From an uncultured Oscillospiraceae bacterium (lineage in GTDB: Bacteria; Bacillota; Clostridia; Oscillospirales; JAAYXM01), in assembly GCA_934646115.1 (NCBI GenBank), contig CAKUEM010000014.1:1-37134 (forward strand): a stretch of DNA of 37,134 nt, written 5' to 3'. Shown piece by piece: positions 27,142-36,500 of this stretch; within the stretch, counting starts at the first letter, position 1; the number at the start of each line of letters is the position of its first letter. Under the pieces are notes generated by a model. That model searched no databases. It was not told the origin of the DNA and saw only the letters and a list, made by a program, of their open reading frames with translations. The position numbers and the translations under genes are program-made.

Positions 27142-28779
27142 TCATTTCAAAAGCGCCGCGAGCTGCTCTTTGATTTTTCTGTGAAGCGCGGGGAGGTAGC
27201 TGCTGTTTCGCGGGTAATTTGAAAATGTGAGATCCATGCCGGCGCTTTCGTCGATCAGCTTGATCACGCGCTCTCTGCCGACATAAGTTTCTAACAGGGC
27301 GCACAGGCGCATATCTTGCAGCGCTTCTTGAAACACCAGCGCGCGCAGCGAAAGCAGCGGACCGTTTTTTCCGGGATACACCAAAAATGCATCGCCCGAA
27401 GGGAAAGCGCCGTCCGCCGACGTGGTGATATATGGATTGATCGGATAGTAGGAAAACTGGCTGAGATAAAAATTAAAGCCCCAGTGCAGAAATCCCTTGA
27501 TGTTGTATTTATACAGCTGCAGCCCAATGATCCGGTTGCGGTAAGACGGCATGGCGAGGAAACGGTTGGAAACCTCCTTGTATTGGGAGCAGCAATAATA
27601 GGCGAACAGATTGGGGATATTTTTGCTCAAGAAAGGCTCAATATGGTTGATCGCAACGACCGGCGTTGTGATCAGACCTGTTTCATAAAAATCGATGTCT
27701 GAAATCGCGTCGATAAAGGTTTGAGTTGGGCAAAGGTCGGTCACCAGCGCATGGGCGTAACGATAATTTTCAAGATGCTGCGCTCCCGGCTCATCGGAAA
27801 TATGGAACAGGCAGCGGTCGTCCACACCTTCCGCCTTGAAAAACGCGAGCAGCGCCGGAAGAAAGCGCGCCAAAAAAGCAGCGTATCGCGCATCACGCGC
27901 TGAAACAGTCTCGTCAAACAGGTAAAATGGCGCGCCATTTTTATACGCCATGATATTCGGCGTGCGCTCAAGCCCCCACTGCGAGAAAAGGCAGGAGATC
28001 TCGAAATATCGGATGCCGTTTTTATGGCACAGCGCGATCCAACGCTTGAGCAGCGAGAAATCAAATTGATATTCCTCGCCGCATTGCTCGATACGAACCA
28101 GCTGTACGCAGGGGCGTTTGATCCCGACGGCGGTATCGAGCGGCGGCGTGATCACCGGGGTCAAAACCGCGCTTACCCCAATTTCGGCGGCGCTGTGCAG
28201 ATATTGATCGATGAGCGCCCAATGTGCCTCGCTATAGATCTCCACGTTATGCGCAAGCGCAATGCAATCGACATGCAGCCATTGGAGGTATAAAAAATCG
28301 GTATTCGGCAGCGCTGCGTCAAGCACGCGGATATTGAGCGAGGTCTGCGCAAAAACCGGCGCAGAATCCAGCGATGTGAAAGAGATGCAAACGGAATATG
28401 TGCCTGCAGCGCATGTTTCGGGAATGCGGATATTGACCCAAACGGACGCAGGCTTTGCGTCAACGGAAAGCAGATCGCTTTGATCTTCCAGCGGCAGCAG
28501 GATATCGGGCATAAGACCCGGCGCTTTTGTGATATAATCGTCGTCTGCGTCGGCACGCGTTGGCAAATCCATGACCGCATCGCGGACGGAATATAGCGCA
28601 ATGTGCTCTGCCAATGCGGAATCGACCGCGATCTTGCCTCTTTTGAATTCATCAGACAGAAACACAATTTGAAACGAGAAGCTTTCACCCCGAAGTAAAA
28701 CCGTTTCGGAAAGCCGCTCTGCCGGGATGTCCTCCGCGGTTCTGATTTTTTCAAGCGAGGAAATCTGTGCTGCAATCAT
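27142..28779 (-). CDS. GH123/DUF4091-type glycoside hydrolase
   Basis: This 545-residue protein resembles the DUF4091/glycoside hydrolase 123 group, whose characterised members are beta-N-acetylgalactosaminidases acting with substrate-assisted catalysis. The N-terminal 150 residues look like a beta-sandwich (GESFSFQIVFLS and AGTYSVCISF strands). A TIM-barrel-like domain follows with FHISDEPGAQ, where Asp329-Glu330 match the catalytic Asp-Glu pair. The C-terminal FLHWGFNFY and GDAFLVYPGKNGPLLSLRA blocks are typical of DUF4091. No signal peptide is visible, so it likely acts in the cytoplasm on imported oligosaccharides. ATG 28779 has a perfect GGAGGT site. It lies near an AraC regulator and a secreted lyase. 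Substrate specificity is unproven. Confidence 0.82.
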   Translation of the reverse strand: MIAAQISSLEKIRTAEDIPAERLSETVLLRGESFSFQIVFLSDEFKRGKIAVDSALAEHIALYSVRDAVMDLPTRADADDDYITKAPGLMPDILLPLEDQSDLLSVDAKPASVWVNIRIPETCAAGTYSVCISFTSLDSAPVFAQTSLNIRVLDAALPNTDFLYLQWLHVDCIALAHNVEIYSEAHWALIDQYLHSAAEIGVSAVLTPVITPPLDTAVGIKRPCVQLVRIEQCGEEYQFDFSLLKRWIALCHKNGIRYFEISCLFSQWGLERTPNIMAYKNGAPFYLFDETVSARDARYAAFLARFLPALLAFFKAEGVDDRCLFHISDEPGAQHLENYRYAHALVTDLCPTQTFIDAISDIDFYETGLITTPVVAINHIEPFLSKNIPNLFAYYCCSQYKEVSNRFLAMPSYRNRIIGLQLYKYNIKGFLHWGFNFYLSQFSYYPINPYITTSADGAFPSGDAFLVYPGKNGPLLSLRALVFQEALQDMRLCALLETYVGRERVIKLIDESAGMDLTFSNYPRNSSYLPALHRKIKEQLAALLK

Positions 28780-29045
28780 AAAAAGACCTCCGTTCTTATT
28801 GTGAAATAGGCTGCGGCGATGTGATGTTCACGCAGGGGGGAGGGGTTGCGCGGAGCGGAGAAGGCAGCGCTTTGCTTGCAAAGCCCTAAAAGACAGGGCG
28901 GGTTTTGCGCGCCGGAAACGGCGCATTATTCTGATACAGCGCGAAAATGCCGTGATATCCGGGGGAAAAACCGAAGCAAAGCCTGCGCGGCGGGTTCGAT
29001 TTGGAAAATGGCTGCGACAGAATGAACGAGAAGTAACTGTTTAAT
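28780..29045. other. Upstream region of the glycosidase gene
   Basis: About 265 bp between the glycosidase start and the tRNA terminator. I see no good -35/-10 pair reading toward the glycosidase gene. A perfect 16-bp palindrome, GCTTTGCTTGCAAAGC, lies at 28869-28884 and could be an operator or small stem. No gene is supported. Confidence 0.5.
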
Positions 29046-29083
29046 AAAAAAGTCGCTGCGAGCGATATGCCGTCCGCAGCGAC
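29046..29083 (-). terminator. Terminator of tRNA-Leu
   Basis: On the minus strand GTCGCTGCG (29083-29075) pairs with CGCAGCGAC (29060-29052), followed by a run of six T residues (plus-strand A run 29046-29051). It begins two bases past the tRNA CCA end. Confidence 0.92.
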
Positions 29084-29084
29084 G

Positions 29085-29169
29085 TGGTGCGGGTAACAGG
29101 AATTGAACCTGCATGGATCACTCCGCCAGATCCTAAGTCTGGTGCGTCTGCCAGTTCCGCCATACCCGC
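29085..29169 (-). tRNA. tRNA-Leu (anticodon UAG)
   Basis: The minus strand from 29169 reads GCGGGTA, pairing with TACCCGC before an encoded ACCA at 29088-29085. The anticodon stem-loop CCAGA-CTTAGGA-TCTGG gives anticodon UAG, which reads CUN leucine codons. A long variable arm and the T-loop GGTTCAATTCC mark a class II tRNA, as expected for leucine. The length is 85 nt with CCA. It has its own consensus promoter and terminator, so it is a monocistronic tRNA gene. Confidence 0.96.
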
Positions 29170-29190
29170 ATATAAGAAAATCTAACAATT

Positions 29191-29219
29191 AGTATAGCTT
29201 AAACCATGCATACTGTCAA
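29191..29219 (-). promoter_or_regulatory. Promoter of tRNA-Leu
   Basis: On the minus strand a perfect TTGACA (29219-29214) is followed after 17 bp by TATACT (29196-29191), ending about 22 bp before the tRNA 5' end. Confidence 0.9.
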
Positions 29220-29241
29220 GATGCGCGTTGCGATCGGGAGG

Positions 29242-29336
29242 GTGCTTTTTTGCGGGCGGGGAGCAGGGCGAAACATACTGTTAACGCCGACATTTATGGT
29301 GAGTTCGCGTGCTTTTTGCGGGCGGGGAGCAGGGCG
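29242..29336. repeat. Direct repeat pair, 28-29 bp, 67 bp apart
   Basis: A segment built on GCGGGCGGGGAGCAGGGCG with a T run before it occurs at 29242-29270 and again at 29309-29336, differing by one T. It lies in the gap between the tRNA promoter and the AraC gene, which holds no supported gene. The 67-bp spacing equals the inner spacing of the repeat at the left edge, but the sequences differ. Confidence 0.75.
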
Positions 29337-29422
29337 GGACAGCGATTTTAAAACGAATGCGGGCTATGCGTTTTAGCTCTTTTGCGCGCCCGGCGCACAT
29401 GATGCGTCGAGCGCTTTTTCAA

Positions 29423-30280
29423 TTAAAATATGCGATGTGTTTCATTTAAGCGCCGCTTATATTCAGAGGGAGAAATGCCCACGATCCGCTTGAAATGGCG
29501 GAAAAAGACCGACGGGTCATAATTGAGCGAATTGGCAACGCTCGCTACCGTTGCGTGCGGGAAGGCGAACAGCTCGCAGGCGCGGCTGATTCGAAGCCGA
29601 ACCAGATAATCCTGCGGCGTAATCTGCATTTGCCGCTTAAAAATACTTGCAAAATAGCTGCGGTTGAGGCCGAGATGCGCGGCAACATCGGCAACTGTGA
29701 TGCTTTGCGAGAGGTTTTCCTCCATAAAAATCAAGGCGCTGTCTACATAACTCTCCGCAACGCTCATCGCATTTGGCAGATTTCCGTTATAATAGCTGGA
29801 AAGCTCGTCTAAAATCAGGTATGCGTAGGCAATTCGCTTGGGCTCGCTCAGAATCCATGGATTCAGGCAGGCGCGGCCGATCGTTTCAAGACAGGCGAGA
29901 AAGCTTGCGTTTTCAGACCACGGGAAAAGCGGCGCAGCCGATGAAATGCCCAGCTGATGAAAAAACATGCCGGCGCGGCTGCCGATAAACACGATATACG
30001 CATAGCACCACGGGTCATTTTCATCGGCGATCTCCGTGACTATATCGCCGGGAAGCAGCACATAGCACTGCCCGGGACGGACGGGAAAGGTTTCGTCATT
30101 AACGATCAATGTCCCGCGACCGCTTTTGCAATATTTCAGCGCATAAAACTCGCGAATGAGCGGACCGATGACTTCGCCGGGGTCGTCCTGGTGCTGATCT
30201 TCACCGCGCCCTGTGATAAAATCATACTGCTTATGTGTTTCAAACGGCGAAATCCGCACGTTTTTTTGTATGTTTTTCAT
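29423..30280 (-). CDS. AraC-family transcriptional regulator
   Basis: This 285-residue regulator has an N-terminal cupin-like sensing domain (about 30-150, with EFYALKYCKSGRGTLIVND and PGQCYVLLPGD strands). A C-terminal pair of helix-turn-helix motifs follows (about 185-280: ITVADVAAHLGLNRSYFASI and VASVANSLNYDPSVFFRHFK, ending GISPSEYKRR), the standard AraC/XylS layout. Such proteins usually activate carbohydrate genes on binding a sugar. ATG 30280 has GAAGGAG upstream on the minus strand. The gene is divergent from the secreted lyase and separated from it by 270 bp with repeated sequence motifs, so it probably controls that gene; control of the glycosidase is also plausible. Confidence 0.93.
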   Translation of the reverse strand: MKNIQKNVRISPFETHKQYDFITGRGEDQHQDDPGEVIGPLIREFYALKYCKSGRGTLIVNDETFPVRPGQCYVLLPGDIVTEIADENDPWCYAYIVFIGSRAGMFFHQLGISSAAPLFPWSENASFLACLETIGRACLNPWILSEPKRIAYAYLILDELSSYYNGNLPNAMSVAESYVDSALIFMEENLSQSITVADVAAHLGLNRSYFASIFKRQMQITPQDYLVRLRISRACELFAFPHATVASVANSLNYDPSVFFRHFKRIVGISPSEYKRRLNETHRIF

Positions 30281-30324
30281 CGAATCATCGCTCCTTCTTC
30301 ACATATCTAGCGATATACACGATT

Positions 30325-30354
30325 ATTTTAACAATCAGCAGTGGTATTTGTCAA
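30325..30354 (-). promoter_or_regulatory. Promoter of the AraC-family gene
   Basis: On the minus strand a perfect TTGACA (30354-30349) is followed after 18 bp by TAAAAT (30330-30325), about 45 bp before the ATG at 30280. Confidence 0.65.
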
Positions 30355-30395
30355 GCTATTATAGTATGATTAACTAAAATAAAGCGATAAAATAG

Positions 30396-30504
30396 CGGAA
30401 CATTCGTCAGAAGTGTTGCGAAACCGCGCGGACTTTCTACAAAATCGGAACATAGTCATCTAGCAATCTGCAATATGAGCGAGGGTTGAGACAACAATCT
30501 GCAA
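30396..30504 (+). repeat. Paired direct repeats in the lyase upstream region
   Basis: CGGAACAT occurs at 30396-30403 and 30446-30453, 50 bp apart (about five helical turns), each followed by a similar GTCA-containing stretch. CAATCTGCAA occurs at 30464-30473 and 30495-30504, 31 bp apart (about three turns). Direct repeats on one face of the helix are typical of AraC-family operators. The first pair flanks the putative lyase promoter. Confidence 0.55.
30416..30443 (+). promoter_or_regulatory. Possible weak promoter of the secreted lyase
   Basis: TTGCGA at 30416-30421 and TACAAA at 30438-30443 are 16 bp apart. The match is poor, as expected for an activator-dependent promoter, and it lies between the CGGAACAT repeats. 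It would leave a leader of about 100 nt. Confidence 0.35.
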
Positions 30505-30550
30505 GCTGCAAAGAAAAATCAGCCGAGAATTTATTTGGGGAGGAAAAGTT

Positions 30551-33500
30551 ATGAAGAGAACACGCCACGTATTTGCACAGCGCTTGGCCAGCATGATCCT
30601 GGCGCTCAGTCTGCTTTTGGGCGCAGTCTGCGTGCCGGGACAGACGATGCGCGCAGCGGCGGAGGAGACTCCGCGCGACTTGTATTATAATTTTATCAAA
30701 TCAAATACAAAAGTTGCGCGCAATGACGACACGTCTCCGACGTTCCTGCAGGACAAGGTGACGTCTTATGACGTGAATACCTACGGCATGAAGGGGCAGA
30801 ACTCGATTTATATTTACAGCGATCCGTGGAAATATAACAGCGCAAGCTACACGGAGGGAAAAACCGGATATATGCGCTATCTCAGCCCGGCTTATGGCAT
30901 CGCGATGTATAATGGCGGCGCGGAGGCGACGTTCCGGCTGGACATTCAGGTGCCCGCATCCGGCTATTATCAGGCGGAGCTGATTGCTTCCTATAAGGAC
31001 AACGCCGGTGAGATCGAGCTTTCGCTGGAGAAGGACGGGGCGGAGCCGATCGCGCTTGGCAGAATCGATACATACGCGAAGGAAGCGCAGTGGAATTTGT
31101 CTATTCCGCTTGCGGGGGTTCATTATCTCGAGGCGGGGGAATATACCCTTGCCGTGAAGAGCGTGACGGCGGGCAGGTTGTGCCTGATCGACGCGCTGCG
31201 TCTCAACGTGGTTTCGCCGGGCGTTGCGCCGGCGCCGGTCACGGTTGGGCAGGAGCGAGAGATCGCGCTGTATTCTGCGGGCGGGAACGCGGTTTCTGTT
31301 GCGTCTGATTCGATCAATGTGACGGCGGATTCGTCTGTGCTCGAGGTGATTGGAACGGACAAAGCAAACGGAACGGTCACGGTGCGCGGCGTTGCTGCGG
31401 GCACAGGCAAGCTTTCGGTAAAAACGACCGGAGAGATCCCGCTTTCCTATGAGCTTCCGGTACGCGTGGTTCGGGAAAATGAGGGCGCAGAATCGCTGCA
31501 CTATGATTTCAAAAAAATAAACACATATGCCGCGGGGAAGAATGACGCGGTTGCTCCGTTTCTGAATACATATAACCAGACCGCGAGCGGCGCGCCCGGC
31601 GAGATCGAGCCGGGGACCCCAAGCGCGCCCTGGAAATTCTACGGTTGGAGCATGCTCGGCGTCAATAGCGCGAATGATGCGCTGGGCAACGGCTACATGC
31701 GCTTTTTAGGTGGCGCGCACGGATTGTGCATGTATCAGCCGGGGCGTATACAGCTGCGTATTCGCGTCCCGGTCGGCGGCGAATTTGATTTCAAAGCGGT
31801 CGCGGCGGCGAATATGGAACTTCCGCTTCAGGTTTTGATCTATCCTTATGATGAGCAGACGCGCATACCCGGCGCGGAGGTTTATAATAAAACCATGCAG
31901 ATCACAGCGGGCGGCTATGAAGAGCAAACGCTGGAGGGCGGCGAGGCGACGCTTCCGGCGGGTGAATATCTGATTGAGTTTATTCAGCAAACGCGGGGAG
32001 CAGTATTGTCGCTGCGCGCCTTTGATTTGAAATTCGTGAAAAGCACGCTGCGCGTTTCCCTTCCGAAGCGCGTGGATACTGTGGCAGACGAAACGCGGAA
32101 GCTTGCGCTTCCCGTGACGGACTATGAGGACACACCGGTTCCGGCGGGGAAGCTGAGCGGCACGGTGTCTGTGGAGAACGAGAGCATTGCGACCGCGAAG
32201 CTTGCTGCGGAGGGCGACGAGCTTTTCCTGCATGTGACCGGAAAGAAGAAGGGCGAGACCGAGGCGACGATCGATCTGGTTGACGATCAAGAGCGCAGCG
32301 TGCGGGCAAAGGTTTCGATTTCTGTTGCGAGCAGCGCGACGCTTCGTGTGACGATGGAGCTGCCGGATAAGATCCGAAAGGGCGAAACGCTTCGTATTCC
32401 GATGCGAACAGAGATGGTTCGAAAGGGCGAGAGCGTCGGCGTGGCGGCGGATATTTCTGCCAATCTTTCTGTGAGCGGTCTGCTTTCGGCGAGTGTAGAG
32501 CCGGGGGCACAGCCGGGCGATGCCACGCTTGTGCTGAAGGGCGAAAAGTCCGGCAATGTGGCGCTGACGGTTACCGCGTCTGCCGAGGGCGATCGGACAC
32601 AGGCAAAGCGCGCGGTGATGGTTTATGACACCACGGTGAAAAGCACGAACCAGTATAACTATATGATCCTGGGCACGGTCCCGGCGGAAAAAACCGTCCC
32701 TGATGCGGATGATTATCTGAAAACAATCCCCTCTTCCGGGGAGGAGCTGCGCCCCGGGGCGATAAGCGCCACATGGCGTTTCGCGGGTATGGGCGCGCCA
32801 GAGGGCGCGAAAGAGCCGACCTGGAAATATTATTACGACACATATGGATCGGCGCTCGAGATGGGCGACGGGATCTGGGGTGCGATCCAAATCCGCGTTC
32901 CGGAGAGCGGGATTTATGACGTGATCTCGCACAATGCGCTCTATTGCATGGCGGGTATCATGCGGGTGTATCTCGCGCCGGCTGATGCGGAGAACCCGCG
33001 AGCGGCGCAATATGCGCTGGGCACACGGGATATGATCCTTCCGGGCAAGGACAACACAAAGATCACGCTGAATGAAGAAACCAAGCTGCAAACGATGCCC
33101 ATTGAGGCGGGCGATTATACCGTTACATGGGAGATCATCGGTAAAAACAGCGAATGCACCGCGGCAGACCCGCGTCTTTATATCGGCGGCGTGATTTTAA
33201 AACCGGTGGATGCGCTGCCTGAGCTGACGATGACTGCCGGGGCTGTGCCGACGGTCAAGGTGGATAACACCTGCGAGGTCGAGCTCGGCGCGACTTATCA
33301 GGACGGCACGGAAGAAGAACTGTATGGCTGGGAATTCGCCACCACGGCGGACGAGCCGGGGCTTTGCGAGGCGACGGTCGTTCACCGCAAAGGGAAAAGC
33401 TACCTCGTGGTTGAAGGAAAGCGCGCGGGCAAAACGACGCTGCATCTGACCGCGAGCTATGCGGGCGTTGCGCGCGCAAGCTGCGACGTTCCGGTTACGA

Positions 33501-36500
33501 TCGAAGAGCGCGGCACGCTGACAAGAGTTCAGATCGCGCTTAAAGGAAACGAGACCAACACGATCTCCCTGCGCAAAATGCAGCCGGACAGCAGCGTGCA
33601 GAGCACGTCCGTCCGTTTCTTCGACGAGGATGATCTTGAGATCAGCGCGGAGAAGGCGGCGGCATATGGCACGGCGATCCAGTATCACTCTTCCAACGAG
33701 CAGGTCGCGACCATTGCGCAGGACGGCACGGTCACCGCGCTTTTGGCAGGAACGACCACGATCCGGGCGACGGTTACGATGAACGGCGCGACGGTAGTCG
33801 GCGAGATGGAGCTTTCCGTGACAAACGGAAAGACCGAGTCTTCCTATTACACGGCGGAAAAAGTGGCGGCGGCGCGCGAAAATGTGGAAAATTACGCGTG
33901 GGCGCGCAGCATGCGGGACAACGCGGTCAGCAAGGCGGAGCGTTTTATCGGCAAGGAAAACGATTTGTGGACGCTGGTCACCACGCAGGAGCTGCCGCGC
34001 AGCTACCATGTGGGATACCGCAGCGATGCGGAGGTGGCATATTGCCGGTATTGCGGCGTGAATATCGTGCAGAAATACGGCAGCGCCTATCCGTGGCGCT
34101 ACAATGTGTTTGAAACGCCGTGGAAGGTGCAGTGCCCGGATTGCCGCCGCCAGTTCCCGTCGAACGATTTCGGCAAGTTCTATGAGCTCGGTCTGGATGA
34201 GCATGGCAACTTCCGCTATGAGCTCGCGAAGCAGAAAAACGCAGAGCTTGTTGCCGCCGGTGAGGATGGATATCTGAAGAATATCCTCTATCCGGATAAG
34301 GGCGAAGGCTGGGGCGTAGACGACGGCTACGGTTATGTGACCGGGCGGACTTATCCGGATGGGACGCCGGAGGTGCATACCTATATTTCGTATTATAACC
34401 ACTGGGCGATTTGGCACGCGAACGGAACGGTAAACACTGCGCTGGATGCGCTGCGCGATGCCTATCTTTATACCGGCGAGAGCAAATATGGCAGAGTGGG
34501 CGCGATTTTGCTCGATCGCGTGGCCGATGTGTATCCGGACATGGATACCAATCCCTATCGCTGGCAGCTGCAGCCGATCGCTGCGGTGAAGATCGATGGC
34601 TATGTGCCGCAGGGCAAGACCGTGGATCTGATTTGGGAAAATCAGAATGCGAGCAACTATGCGCGGAGTTATGATGCGTTCTTCTCGGTGTATGAAGACC
34701 CGTATGTGATAAGCTTTTTGTCGAAAAAGGCAGAGGCGTATCAGATGAAAAACACCAAATCCAGCGCAGAATTTATCCGCGAAAATTGCGAGGACGGGCT
34801 TGTGCGCGAGGTGTTCCGCGCGGCAAAGAACGGCAAGCTCAACGGAAACTTCGGTATGACGCAGAGTGCGGTCGCCATGGCGGCGGTCGTGCTGGATTCC
34901 ATGCCGGAAACGCGCGAGATGCTCGATTGGAATTTCCGCGCCGGCGAGAATGTATATCAGGGTCATAATATCACCGGCGGCAACATCATGGCGAAAATCA
35001 TGTCAGATGTGAACCGCGACGGGCTGGCGACCACCGAGGTCGCGCCGCAATACTGCAACATCTGGGTGGGCGGCCTGTCTGACATCGTGGATACGCTGGC
35101 GGGGTATAAGGGCTATCCAACGGCGGATTTCTATAAGAACCCCAAATATATCAAGATGCTTGCGTCTCCGCCGCCGCTGACGCTTGGGCGCAGACAGACC
35201 GCGGCGATCGGTGACTCGGCAAGCGTGGCGGATACCACGCGCAATTTCCGCCCATCGCTGTATCTTAAGGCGTTCCAGCATACGCAGGATCCGTTGATGG
35301 CGCAGATCGTATACTTCTTCTATAACGGCGACGTGAGCAATCTTCACTATGATATTTTCACGAAGAATCCGAACTCCGTCGGCGATGATATCCGCGAGGT
35401 GATCGCGGAGCATGGCGAATATAATTTTGACCAGAGCAACCAGCTCGGCGGCTATGGCTTTACCATCCTGCGCGACGGAACAACGCGCAAGGTCGCCGGA
35501 AAGCTTGATCCGATCGATACGCAGCGCGATTTCTGGATGTTTTATGGAAACAACGCACCCCACGGACATTATGACGGATTAAACCTCGGCATGCGCGCCT
35601 TCGGCATCGATATGGCGCCGGAGCTTGGGTATCCGATCGATACGACGAGCGACAACTATTATAACTGGGGGCAGGGCACGATCGCGCACAACACGGTTCT
35701 TGTAAACGATCGGCGTCAAACTTACGAGAAAACGCGCGTGGATGCGCCGATCCATTATGATGGCGACGGGCTTGTGAAGCTGATGGACGTCGATGCGCCA
35801 ACGCGCTATGGCGCGACCAGCATTTACCGCAGAAGCGTGGTCATGGTCAATGTGGATGACGATGTGTCTTATGGCGTGGATTTCTTCCGCGTGAAGGGCG
35901 GCAATGAGCATTTATATTCGTTCCATTCGCTCGCAGACGAAATTTTTGAGACAGAGAATCTGGAATTCACGAAGCAGGCGAACGGCAACGGCGAGTATAT
36001 CGGCTCTTACGTGGGTCCGAACGTCAATTACGGCACGACCGGCATCAGCAATGGCTTCAGCTGGCTGAAGAATGTAGAGCGCGACCGGGCGGTAGAGGAA
36101 AAGAACATCGCCGTGGATTTCCAAATCAAGGATTTTAGAAATCAGTTCCGGGAGACGCGCAATTTGCACCTGCGCATGACCATGCTCAACAGCTTTACCC
36201 TGTCTGAGGTCGCGCTGGCGGATGGAATCCCGGCGCAGCGCAACCATAATCCGGAGAGCTTGAAATATGTGCTGGCGCGCAGATCAGGCACGAATCTCGA
36301 TTCGCTGTTTACTACGGTGTTTGAGCCGTATGATACCGAGCGCTATATCGAGTCGATGGAGCGCGTGACCCGCATCCGGGATGAGAGCGGCGCGGATGTG
36401 TCAAACGATGAGAGCGTGCGCGCAGTGAAGATCACGATGAAGAGCGGGCGCATCGACTATATCGTATATGCGGCGAATCAAACGAAAACCTATCGCGTGG

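Noticed and set aside
31706..34966. Long minus-strand frames of 461 and 589 codons
   Set aside because: They are antisense shadows of the lyase gene, which has a signal peptide, recognisable domains and a ribosome site; the minus frames are Arg/His-rich, typical of shadows in GC-rich DNA.
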